From positions 24,375 to 88,374 of the forward strand of contig JADKID010000023.1 of NCBI GenBank assembly GCA_016721425.1: 64,000 nucleotides of DNA, written 5' to 3'. The position numbers were made by a program, and so were the translations under genes. The notes under the pieces were generated by a model. That model saw only the letters and a list, made by a program, of their open reading frames with translations, searched no databases and was not told the origin of the DNA. This stretch comes from Bryobacterales bacterium. Lineage in GTDB: Bacteria > Acidobacteriota > Terriglobia > Bryobacterales > Bryobacteraceae. Shown one piece after another: positions 8,178 through 15,468 of this stretch (positions are counted from its first letter, which is position 1; every line of letters begins with the position of its first letter).

Positions 8178-9101
8178 ATGATTGACGCCTCCCTCCAGCC
8201 GATTCAGCCAGACTTGGCCGAGATCCGGCGCCTGGTGCTGGACTCCGTCTCCAGCCCCACGACGAAGAAGATGTACGCCAAAGCCCTGGACGACTTCTTT
8301 GTCTGGTGGGCAGGGCAGGGCAGACCGGCCTTTGCGCGGGCCAGCGTGCAGGCTCATCGCGCCTGGCTGGAGGAGCAGGGCTACAGCCCGTCCACCATCA
8401 ACCAGCGCCTGGCTGCGCTCCGCAAACTCGCACGGGAAGCGGCGCTGAACGGCCATCTCGCGCCCGAGGCCGCCGCCGGCGTCACGCAGGTGCCCGGAAT
8501 CAAGCAGCGTGGCGCCAGGGCAGGGAACTGGCTCACCCGCGAACAGGCACAGGCTCTTCTGGACCTCCCCGACCCGGCTACGCTGAAGGGCAAGCGCGAC
8601 CGTGCCATCCTCGCGTTGCTGCTCGGCTGCGGTCTGCGCCGCGCCGAGGCCACCGGGCTGGACGTCGCCTCTTTGGATCAACGCGACGGCCGCTGGGTGA
8701 TCCCGGATCTCTATGGTAAACATGGCCGTTTACGCACCGTCCCCGTGCCCGGCTGGGTGAAACACGCCGTGGATCTGTGGACGGAGGCGGCGGGTCTCAC
8801 TGCGGGGCGCCTGCTGCGCTCGATGAACCGGCATGGCCGGCTGAGCGGAAAATCCCTCTCGCCCAACGCCATCCTATCGCTGGTTGGCGCCTATGGCCAG
8901 CAGTTGGGCGTGAAGCTCCAGGCTCACGACACACGCCGCACCTGTGCCAAGCTCTGCCGCGCCGCCGGAGGCGATCTGGAGCAGATCCAACTCCTGCTCG
9001 GCCACGCATCGATACAGACCACGGAGCGGTACCTGGGCACCCGGCAGAATCTGGCCGACGCGCCCAACGACCGGATCGGCCTGACGGCGGAACGCCGGTA
9101 G
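8178..9101 (+). CDS. Tyrosine recombinase / phage-type integrase (XerC/D-like)
   Basis: The 307-residue protein (ATG at 8178; a TTG at 8169 is in frame but less likely) has an N-terminal SAM-like core-binding domain (about 10-100) and a catalytic domain with all active residues: R154 (GLRRAE), K181 (GKHGRLRTVPV), H250 and R253 (HDTRR), H276 (LLGHASIQTTERYL) and nucleophile Y285. It should cut and rejoin DNA at a specific site, as in element integration or dimer resolution. It is a single gene, not part of a Xer pair with FtsK-like partners, and sits between the replication module and the polysaccharide locus. No att-site repeat was detected in the window. Confidence 0.9.
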   Translation: MIDASLQPIQPDLAEIRRLVLDSVSSPTTKKMYAKALDDFFVWWAGQGRPAFARASVQAHRAWLEEQGYSPSTINQRLAALRKLAREAALNGHLAPEAAAGVTQVPGIKQRGARAGNWLTREQAQALLDLPDPATLKGKRDRAILALLLGCGLRRAEATGLDVASLDQRDGRWVIPDLYGKHGRLRTVPVPGWVKHAVDLWTEAAGLTAGRLLRSMNRHGRLSGKSLSPNAILSLVGAYGQQLGVKLQAHDTRRTCAKLCRAAGGDLEQIQLLLGHASIQTTERYLGTRQNLADAPNDRIGLTAERR

Positions 9102-9189
9102 TGGTGTAGCGGCTGGCGGAATTACTAAGATCAAGAGTTGGCGGCGCGGCGCGCCATGGTGAAACGCCCCATGGAAGAGGTTTTCCCTG

Positions 9190-10263
9190 ATGAGTAGTGG
9201 ACGTAAAGTTCTGGTGACCGGCTCGTGCGGTCTGATCGGCTCAGAGGTCACGCGCTCGTTCGCGCGGCTCGGCTTCTCCGTCACTGGCATCGATAGCAAC
9301 CACCGGGCTGTGTTCTTCGGTCCCGAGGGCGACACCAGTTGGGCCCTGGCGCAGTTGCAGGCCGAGCTCCCCGCCTACCGCCACGCGGCAATCGACATCC
9401 GCGATCGCGCAGCCGTCCTCGCTCTCATGGCGGAGCTGAGACCGGACCTCATCATTCACACCGCGGCCCAGCCTTCCCACGATCGCGCCGCGGCCATCCC
9501 TTTCCTCGATTTCGAAGTGAACGCCCTGGGCACGCTGCATTTGCTCGAAGCGGCGCGACAGAGTTGCCCCGAATCGCCGTTCATCCACATGTCCACCAAC
9601 AAGGTTTACGGCGACCGGCCCAATACTCTGGCGTTGGCCGAACTGGAGACACGTTGGGACTACGCTGACGCCGCCTATGCCCACGGCATCGCCGAGGACT
9701 TCTCCATCGATCAGAGCAAGCACTCCCTCTTCGGCGCCTCCAAGGTGGCGGCCGATGTCATGGTGCAGGAGTATGGCCGCTACTTCGGCATGCCCACCTG
9801 CGTGCTGCGCGGCGGCTGCCTCACCGGGCCCAACCATTCCGGCGTGGAGCTGCACGGCTTCCTCAGCTATCTGGTGAAGTGCAACGTGGAGGGGCGCGAG
9901 TACAAGGTGTTTGGCTACAAAGGCAAGCAGGTGCGGGACAACATCCACTCCGAGGACGTGGCCGCCTTCATGCACGAGTTCTGGAAGGCGCCTCGCGTGG
10001 CCGAGGTATATAATCTCGGTGGCGGGAAGGGCAATTCCTGCTCTGTGATCGAGGCTTTCCGCCTGGCCGAGGACGTCACCGGCAGGCCGATGAACTGGCG
10101 CTACGTGGACGAAAACCGGATCGGCGATCACATCTGTTACTACAGTGATTTACGCAAGATGCAGCACCACTACCCGGCCTGGAAACTCAGCAAGACTCTG
10201 CCGGTGATCTTCGCCGAGATCGCTGCGAGTTGGAAACAGCGCCTGCCCGCCGGAGCGTCATGA
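9190..10263 (+). CDS. NAD-dependent epimerase, CDP-paratose 2-epimerase-like
   Basis: This 357-residue extended SDR enzyme has the nucleotide-binding GxxGxxG (G11, G14, G17 in TGSCGLIGSE) and the block HMSTNKVYGDRPNTLAL that is typical of the CDP-paratose/CDP-tyvelose 2-epimerase group. The reaction would invert C2 of a nucleotide-linked deoxyhexose or related sugar. The YxxxK position reads FGASK (F181, K185), so the usual catalytic tyrosine is phenylalanine; my recollection is that close family members share this, but I cannot confirm it here. The stop overlaps the next SDR gene by ATGA, and a glycosyltransferase follows in the same way, so the three act on one sugar. An AGAGG ribosome site lies at 9176-9180. 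Confidence 0.8.
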   Translation: MSSGRKVLVTGSCGLIGSEVTRSFARLGFSVTGIDSNHRAVFFGPEGDTSWALAQLQAELPAYRHAAIDIRDRAAVLALMAELRPDLIIHTAAQPSHDRAAAIPFLDFEVNALGTLHLLEAARQSCPESPFIHMSTNKVYGDRPNTLALAELETRWDYADAAYAHGIAEDFSIDQSKHSLFGASKVAADVMVQEYGRYFGMPTCVLRGGCLTGPNHSGVELHGFLSYLVKCNVEGREYKVFGYKGKQVRDNIHSEDVAAFMHEFWKAPRVAEVYNLGGGKGNSCSVIEAFRLAEDVTGRPMNWRYVDENRIGDHICYYSDLRKMQHHYPAWKLSKTLPVIFAEIAASWKQRLPAGAS

Positions 10264-11327
10264 GAATCCTCATCACAGGAGTGTGCGGCTTTGTGGGCAG
10301 CACGCTGGCGGAGTGCCTGATGGAGCGCGTGGAAGGCGTCCACATCGCCGGCATCGACAATCTGATGAGGCCGGGCGCGGAGACCAACCGGGCGCGTCTG
10401 GAGCGGCTGGGCGTGGAGTTCGTCCACGGGGATCTGCGCTCGGCCAGCGACATCGCCGGCCTGCCCGCCTGCGATTGGGTGATCGATGCGGCGGCCAACC
10501 CGAGCGTACTGGCCGGGCTCTCCGGCGAGGGCGGCAGCCGCCGGTTGTTTGAGCACAATCTCGCCGCACTCGGCAACGTGCTGGAATACTGCCGCCAGCA
10601 TCGTGCGGGCCTGTTGCTGCTGAGCAGCAGCCGCGTGTACTCCATACCCGCGCTGTGCTCCATCCCTCTGTGTGTGCGCGACGCGGCCTTCGCGGTCGAT
10701 GATTCCGCCGCGCTGCCGCCCGGCCTGACTGTCAACGGCCTGGGTGTGGACTTCTCCACCGCCGCGCCAGTTTCGCTCTACGGCGCCACCAAGCTCGCCT
10801 CTGAAATCATGGCGCTGGAATATGGCGCTGCTTTCGATTTCCCGGTGTGGATCACGCGTTGCGGCGTGCTGGCTGGGGCAGGGCAGTTTGGCACGCCGGC
10901 ACAGGGCATCTTCGCTTATTGGGTGAACGCGCACCTACGGCGGCGGCCGCTGCGCTACATCGGATTTGACGGCACCGGCCACCAGGCGCGGGATGCATTC
11001 CATCCGCGGGATCTGGCTGCCCTGCTGCTGGCCCAGATGCGCACCACCCGCGCCGCCGGACAGCGCGTCTACACGGCCGGCGGAGGCGTTGCTAACACCA
11101 TGTCTCTGGCGCAGCTCAATGCCTGGTGCGACGGGCGCTTCGGCCTCCATGCGCCCGCGCCCAATCCGGCGCCGCGCCAGTACGATATTCCCTGGGTGGC
11201 GATGGACAACACCGAAGCCGCCCGCGATTTTCACTGGCAACTGGAGATGAAGCTCCCGGCGATTCTCGACGAGATCGCCCAACACGCCAGCGCCCATCCG
11301 GAGTGGCTGGAGGTGAGCCGCGTATGA
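10260..11327 (+). CDS. NAD-dependent epimerase/dehydratase (extended SDR)
   Basis: I take the ATG at 10260, overlapping the previous stop (ATGA), instead of an upstream in-frame start at 10230. The 355-residue protein has G7-x2-G10-x2-G13 (TGVCGFVGSTLAE) and an intact Y174-x3-K178 (YGATKLASE). The fold is that of UDP-glucose 4-epimerase and nucleotide-sugar 4,6-dehydratases; which substrate it uses cannot be told. The segment between the beta-4 serine (SSSRVY) and the tyrosine is unusually long, as in the paratose-epimerase group. It is coupled to the genes on either side by 4-base overlaps, so it probably makes or finishes the donor sugar used by the following glycosyltransferase. Confidence 0.8.
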   Translation: MRILITGVCGFVGSTLAECLMERVEGVHIAGIDNLMRPGAETNRARLERLGVEFVHGDLRSASDIAGLPACDWVIDAAANPSVLAGLSGEGGSRRLFEHNLAALGNVLEYCRQHRAGLLLLSSSRVYSIPALCSIPLCVRDAAFAVDDSAALPPGLTVNGLGVDFSTAAPVSLYGATKLASEIMALEYGAAFDFPVWITRCGVLAGAGQFGTPAQGIFAYWVNAHLRRRPLRYIGFDGTGHQARDAFHPRDLAALLLAQMRTTRAAGQRVYTAGGGVANTMSLAQLNAWCDGRFGLHAPAPNPAPRQYDIPWVAMDNTEAARDFHWQLEMKLPAILDEIAQHASAHPEWLEVSRV

Positions 11328-12091
11328 AATCGCCGCCGCCCGAGCCGCGCCAGCCGCTGCGGTTGCTCTCCGTGGTTCTCCCCGCCCGGGATGAGGCGGG
11401 CTGCATCGGAGCCACGGTGGAGCATCTCCATCTGGAGCTGCGTCTGCATCAGATCCCCCATGAAATCATCGTGGTGGACGATGGCAGCACGGATGCCACC
11501 TGGGCTCTGCTCCAGGAGCTCCACACCCACATCCCGGAATGTAAGCCGGTGCAGAATCTGGGGGAGCACGGCTTCGGCCGCGCCATTACTTACGGCTTTG
11601 ACCAGCTCTCCGGCGATGCCGTGGTGGTGATGATGGCCGACGAATCGGACGACTGCCGCGACGTGGTCCGCTACTGGCAGATGCTGAACGAAGGCTGGGA
11701 CGCCGTCTTCGGCTCGCGCTTCATTCGCGGCGGCGGCGTGATCGATTACCCCAGCCACAAGCTGGTGATCAACCGCTTTGCCAACTTCTGCCTGCGCGTG
11801 CTGTTCGGGGTGCCGCTGAACGATTTCACCAACGCCTTCAAGGCCTACCGCCGCACGGTCATCGAGGGCTGCCGTCCCTATCTCTCGCCCCACTTCAACC
11901 TCACCGTGGAGCTCCCTCTGAAGACGATCGTGCGCGGCTACAGTTGGACCGTCATCCCCATCACGTGGCGCAACCGGCGCACCGGGGAATCGAAACTCAA
12001 ATTGCGAGAGATGGGCAGCCGCTACCTGTTCATTGCGCTGTACTGCTGGCTGGAGAAGTATTTCAGCCGCGGCGACTACCGCGTGCGGTGA
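11324..12091 (+). CDS. Family 2 glycosyltransferase, dolichol-phosphate-mannose-synthase-like
   Basis: The ATG at 11324 overlaps the upstream stop by four bases, giving 255 residues. The GT-A fold is shown by LSVVLPARDE (residues 15-24), IIVVDDGSTD (48-57) and an acidic metal-site block ADESDD. A domain of this length without C-terminal membrane helices matches enzymes that load a sugar onto polyprenyl phosphate or onto a growing lipid-linked glycan. With the two SDR genes it completes a three-gene operon that makes and transfers one unusual sugar. Confidence 0.85.
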   Translation: MKSPPPEPRQPLRLLSVVLPARDEAGCIGATVEHLHLELRLHQIPHEIIVVDDGSTDATWALLQELHTHIPECKPVQNLGEHGFGRAITYGFDQLSGDAVVVMMADESDDCRDVVRYWQMLNEGWDAVFGSRFIRGGGVIDYPSHKLVINRFANFCLRVLFGVPLNDFTNAFKAYRRTVIEGCRPYLSPHFNLTVELPLKTIVRGYSWTVIPITWRNRRTGESKLKLREMGSRYLFIALYCWLEKYFSRGDYRVR

Positions 12092-12138
12092 CGGCACGTA
12101 AACTCAAAGAATGAACTGGGCTCCGCCGATCTTTCGCC

Positions 12139-12579
12139 GTGACGGCCGCGCTGTGGCTCGCCTCCTGTGCCCGCCCGCCCGCCCAGCCCGTCGAGGCGCT
12201 CGCCGGCGGGCAGAGCGTCGCGCAATTCGCCCTCACGTCCTTGCAGGGAACGCGTAACGGCGACCGCCTCGACGTGCGGGCCGTCTACGGCGACGGCACG
12301 GGCCGCATCGCCGTGACGCTCCATTTCGCAGTGACCCCGCCCACGCATCTCGTCTCCGGGACGTGGGAAGGGCTCGGCGGGCAGGGCGCCGTGCATGAGC
12401 GCTCGTCCACCTTTCTCGGGGGCCAGTCCGGCCCGCCCAGCCTCGGCGGCGGCTTCGATCTGCTCGCGTCAGAGGGCCGGCCTCTATATCGCGTGGCGAT
12501 CCCCGTGCAGCCGTTGAAGAACCCCGTTCTAGCTGCCAACGGGCATTATAATGGTTATACTAATGCCAGGAGCGACGCC
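12139..12579 (+). pseudogene. Possible frameshifted lipoprotein ORF, in frame with the antitoxin
   Basis: An open frame from GTG 12139 reads TAALWLASCARPP, which looks like the hydrophobic core and lipobox (LASC) of a lipoprotein signal, then about 130 residues with no recognised domain, and runs without a stop into the antitoxin gene. The missing basic N-terminus is present one frame away (ATG 12111, MNWAPPIFRR); a one-base slip near 12138 would join the two. It may be a decayed lipoprotein gene whose end was replaced by the toxin-antitoxin pair. Confidence 0.35.
12542..12567 (+). promoter_or_regulatory. Operator/promoter of the AbrB-Doc toxin-antitoxin operon
   Basis: GGCATTA (12542-12548) and TAATGCC (12561-12567) form a perfect inverted repeat around a 12-base AT-rich spacer. 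A TATAAT -10 box (12547-12552) lies inside it and an AGGAG ribosome site (12568-12572) follows directly. AbrB/MazE antitoxins usually repress their own promoter through such a palindrome. Confidence 0.65.
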
Positions 12580-12804
12580 ATGACTGCCCTCAAACTCACC
12601 GCCATCGGAACTTCTTCCGGCGTGGTCATCCCCAAGGAGATGCTCTCGCGGTTGAAGGTCAAGAAGGGTGACACGCTCTACGCTGTCGAGACGGCAGAGG
12701 GCTACCTGTTGACGCCTTACGATCCGGCGATCGACGAGCAACTCCAGGCCGGCCAGCAGTTCATGAGAGAGTACCGCGACACGTTCAAAGCCCTGGCGAA
12801 ATGA
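12580..12804 (+). CDS. AbrB/MazE-fold antitoxin
   Basis: The 74-residue protein starts at ATG 12580, seven bases after AGGAG; a much longer in-frame ORF exists upstream but this site decides the start. Residues 1-45 (TALKLTAIGTSSGVVIPKEM and GDTLYAVETAEGYLLTPYD) are a swapped-hairpin AbrB/SpoVT DNA-binding domain. The remaining tail (QQFMREYRDTFKALAK) is the likely toxin-neutralising helix. It overlaps the Doc gene by ATGA. The expected role is to bind and neutralise the Doc toxin and to repress the operon through the palindrome just upstream. Confidence 0.88.
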   Translation: MTALKLTAIGTSSGVVIPKEMLSRLKVKKGDTLYAVETAEGYLLTPYDPAIDEQLQAGQQFMREYRDTFKALAK

Positions 12805-13205
12805 AGGCGCCGCCGCGTTGGCTCAGCGAGAAGGCTCTGCTGCTGCTGCATGAGGAGAGTCTGTCCGTTTTTGGCGGCGCCCGCGGCTTGCGGGACCGGG
12901 CGATGCTGGAATCCGCGCTGGCCCGCCCATTGAATACCCGCGCCTACCGGCCCGCGAGCACCATGGCGGACCTGGCCGCTTCCTATGCTTACGGACTGGC
13001 CAGAAACCACCCGTTCGTGGACGGCAACAAGCGGGCCGCGTTCCTTTCCATCGGCGTGTTCCTGGCCCTCAACGGCCTGCGCCTGGCGGCGGACCAGGTG
13101 GACGCCATCCAAACGATGCTTGCCGTGGCGGATGGCTCGCTGGACGAACAGGGCCTGGCTGCCTGGATTCAGCGCAATAGCGTGCCGTCGAACCGTCGCG
13201 GGTAA
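12801..13205 (+). CDS. doc: Doc-family Fic-fold toxin
   Basis: The 134-residue protein carries the Fic/Doc catalytic loop HPFVDGNKRAAF with H70, D74, N76, K77 and R78. Doc enzymes of this kind phosphorylate elongation factor Tu and stop translation; the D-G-N-K-R version of the loop belongs to the Doc rather than the AMP-transferring Fic group. The RDRAMLESALARP segment near residue 31 is the usual Doc N-terminal signature. It is translated from an ATGA overlap with its antitoxin, so both are made in a fixed ratio. All catalytic residues are present, so it looks functional. Confidence 0.9.
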   Translation: MKAPPRWLSEKALLLLHEESLSVFGGARGLRDRAMLESALARPLNTRAYRPASTMADLAASYAYGLARNHPFVDGNKRAAFLSIGVFLALNGLRLAADQVDAIQTMLAVADGSLDEQGLAAWIQRNSVPSNRRG

Positions 13206-13279
13206 GGTCCCCCACGCATTCCAAGTCCTGGCAACCCCATGCTAACGTGATGTAGTATGTCGGTCTATGCGGCTCACCC

Positions 13280-14896
13280 ATGACGAGTTCCAAGTCTGAA
13301 GTATGGGTGATCCGGCTCCTGGTTTTTCTGGTGCTCTTTGGCGGAGTGGTTTCGCTGCAGTGGTACAAAGGGGCCTTTGCCGCCGAATTTGGCGGTGACC
13401 CGGATGAACCTGCTCATTTTGTGACTGCCCTTCTGGCTCATGACTATGTAGTGGCGGGCGCTCCGTGGCCACCGATGGCCTACGCGGAAAACTACTACCG
13501 GCACTATCCCAAAGTCGCCATAGGCCACTGGCCTCCGTTCTTCTACATGGTGCAAGCCGGGTGGATGCTCGGGTTCGGGGTTTCGCGCATATCCATGATG
13601 CTCCTCATGGCGTCACTGACCGCCCTTTTGGGGACCGTGCTTTTTCAGGTGGCCCGGCAGGAATTTGGAGTTCTGACGGCGGCTGCCGTCGCCATCCTCC
13701 TGCTGACATCCAAACCTGTCGCGATTGGCAGCATGCAGGTGATGGCCGAGGTTCTCCTGACGCTCCTGATTCTACTGGCGTTGCTGGCTTTCGTCCGCTA
13801 CCTGGATCATCCGGCGTGGCAGAGCGCGGCCTGGTTCGGGCTCTGGGCCGGGTTGGCGCTAATGACCAAGGGGACCGGATTGGTGCTGGCGACCGTGCCA
13901 CCCATTGCGATGCTGCTGACCGGGCGCTGGTCGCTATTGCGGCGGTTCTCGCTTTGGTTGCCGGCCGTCCTGGTGATCCTGATGGCCGGGCCCTGGTATC
14001 TTCTGGTTCCGGGTGCGAAACACGAAAAGGTATACCGCTACGGCGATGTCAATTTCCTGCCTTCGCGCTTCTGGGGGTCGATGGTGAGTTGGACCGATTC
14101 CATCGGGATCGTGGTGGTCCTTGCCGCGCTCTTAGGCTTCGTTGTTGCAGTGTGGATGATCCGTCGCCGCGAGGCGAATGGTCTATGGATCACCGCGGTG
14201 GCGCTCCTGATTGGGATAATGCTGTGCCGGCAGGTCGTGGGGGCGTGGGAAGTTCGCCATCTGATTGCCGGAATCCCGATGTTGATGCTGATGGCCGCAC
14301 TCGGAGTGGAGTCGGCGCGCCAACGGCTGGTTGCCGTGCCGGAGTGGCTCAAAACGGGCGCTCTGGTAACGGTCGTGCTGTTGCTCGCTGTTTGGAATGT
14401 CACGCGGATCTCCAACAAAGTTCGCCACGGTCTCTCGGAGACGACGGAGAGTCTGCTGGCTGACGCCAGCCTGCGAGATCAGGCCATCCTGGTGTGCTCT
14501 GGAGCCACGGGCGAGGGTGTTTTTGTGTCAGAGGTGGCGATGCGGGAGAAACGCCCCGGTCGTGTCGTTCTGCGCGGTAGCAAAATGTTAGCCGAGGCAA
14601 ATTGGATGGGAACCAGGGTCCGGCAGCTATTTGACGACCCTGAAAAGATGCTTGCCGCTCTGGAGGCGATTCCTGTTGGCGCCGTCGTCCTGGACAAGGC
14701 CGGTTTGGCTACGCCCTATGGCCGGATGCTGCTGGACGGGGTGAACCGGCATCCTGAAATGTGGAGACAAGCCGCGCCGGCTGCCGGCTCCGATCACGGA
14801 CGCGATATTCGGGTATTTCTTCGCTCGGCGGACCACGCCGCGCCCGGACAGCCTGTTCATAGCCAAGCCTCACCTGTCACCGGCCCCGCATCTTGA
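13280..14896 (+). CDS. GT-C fold membrane glycosyltransferase (ArnT/PMT-like)
   Basis: This 538-residue integral membrane protein has a first helix at about 10-28, then an extracytoplasmic loop with the acidic cluster GGDPDEPAHF (D40, D42, E43), the catalytic-metal motif of GT-C enzymes, and about ten further helices. HWPPFFYMVQ and the later MTKGTG block are typical of ArnT/PMT-type enzymes that use polyprenyl-phosphate sugars outside the membrane. The C-terminal 150 residues are soluble. It fits the neighbouring GT2, which could load the polyprenyl-phosphate donor. A decayed relative lies at 63240-64000. The ATG at 13280 gives the signal-anchor directly. Confidence 0.85.
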   Translation: MTSSKSEVWVIRLLVFLVLFGGVVSLQWYKGAFAAEFGGDPDEPAHFVTALLAHDYVVAGAPWPPMAYAENYYRHYPKVAIGHWPPFFYMVQAGWMLGFGVSRISMMLLMASLTALLGTVLFQVARQEFGVLTAAAVAILLLTSKPVAIGSMQVMAEVLLTLLILLALLAFVRYLDHPAWQSAAWFGLWAGLALMTKGTGLVLATVPPIAMLLTGRWSLLRRFSLWLPAVLVILMAGPWYLLVPGAKHEKVYRYGDVNFLPSRFWGSMVSWTDSIGIVVVLAALLGFVVAVWMIRRREANGLWITAVALLIGIMLCRQVVGAWEVRHLIAGIPMLMLMAALGVESARQRLVAVPEWLKTGALVTVVLLLAVWNVTRISNKVRHGLSETTESLLADASLRDQAILVCSGATGEGVFVSEVAMREKRPGRVVLRGSKMLAEANWMGTRVRQLFDDPEKMLAALEAIPVGAVVLDKAGLATPYGRMLLDGVNRHPEMWRQAAPAAGSDHGRDIRVFLRSADHAAPGQPVHSQASPVTGPAS

Positions 14897-14904
14897 GGCC
14901 GGTG
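14878..14904 (+). terminator. Hairpin overlapping the GT-C stop codon
   Basis: CACCGGCC (14878-14885) and GGCCGGTG (14897-14904) form a perfect 8-bp stem with an 11-base loop that contains the TGA. A short TTGG follows; a terminator role is plausible. Confidence 0.55.
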
Positions 14905-15004
14905 TTGGCTCCGCCGTTGTGCTAGAGATAGATCGTCCGCACCAGCCTGGATTGAGCTCGGTGGCAATAACCGGGCGGCAGGGCCACCGCTCAAGAGAGA
15001 CGAC

Positions 15005-15184
15005 ATGAAGTATAGAGACCTAATCAGAGAGCTTGAGGCTGATGGCTGGCGCCTCAGAACCTAGGTGGGCAGTCACCAGCAATACAAGCACACAGCCAAA
15101 CCCGGGCGGGTTACCGTTGCCGGCAAACCAGACATTGACGCGCCAATTGGCACGCTCAAGGCTATCCTGAACAGGCGGGGTTAG
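15005..15184 (+). pseudogene. hicA: hicA toxin gene with an internal TAG stop
   Basis: Reading from ATG 15005, the first 19 codons give MKYRDLIRELEADGWRLRT, then TAG at 15062-15064, then VGSHQQYKHTAKPGRV and IDAPIGTLKAILNRRG to a TAG at 15182. Together these are a complete HicA double-stranded-RNA-binding fold with the catalytic histidine of GSHQQYKH. Family members commonly have RQVGSH here, so a CAG to TAG change explains the stop. No good downstream start would restore the toxin. Unless the stop is suppressed, the ribonuclease toxin is dead, while the partner hicB gene is intact. Confidence 0.85.
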
Positions 15185-15188
15185 AAAG

Positions 15189-15410
15189 ATGAAGCGGTAC
15201 GCCATCGTCATCGAGAGAGGCCCCACCAGCTATGGCGCCTACGTCCCGGATCTGCCCGGGTGCGCGGCCGTGGGCGAAACCGAGGACGAAGTTCGCCAAT
15301 TGATCCGCGAAGGCATCAAGCTCCACCTGCAAGGATTGGTTGAGGACGGCGGCCCCATCCCGGAGCCTGCCAGCACGGTAGAGTACGTGGCTCTGCCCAT
15401 TGCCTCATGA
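15189..15410 (+). CDS. hicB: HicB-type antitoxin
   Basis: The 73-residue protein begins MKRYAIVIERGPTSYGAYVP and continues through DLPGCAAVGETEDEVRQLIREGIKLHL, the partial RNase-H fold of HicB antitoxins. It is short and lacks an appended HTH or RHH domain, so it neutralises the toxin but may not repress the operon by itself. It starts four bases after the end of the hicA reading frame. With hicA interrupted by a stop codon it is functionally orphaned, unless it counters HicA toxins encoded elsewhere. Confidence 0.88.
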   Translation: MKRYAIVIERGPTSYGAYVPDLPGCAAVGETEDEVRQLIREGIKLHLQGLVEDGGPIPEPASTVEYVALPIAS

Positions 15411-15444
15411 GCGCGGATGGAATCGCTGCCATCCGGGCGGCAGG

Positions 15445-15462
15445 GCGGCGCGTGGGCGCCGC
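15445..15462. terminator. Bidirectional hairpin between hicB and hddA
   Basis: GCGGCGC-GTGG-GCGCCGC is a perfect 7-bp stem with a 4-base loop, followed by TTCCCC on the plus strand. It sits between two converging genes. Confidence 0.55.
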
Positions 15463-15468
15463 TTCCCC

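Noticed and set aside
9241..10131. 296-residue ORF on the minus strand
   Set aside because: It mirrors the CDP-paratose-epimerase-like gene; the sense frame has clear SDR motifs, the antisense frame none.
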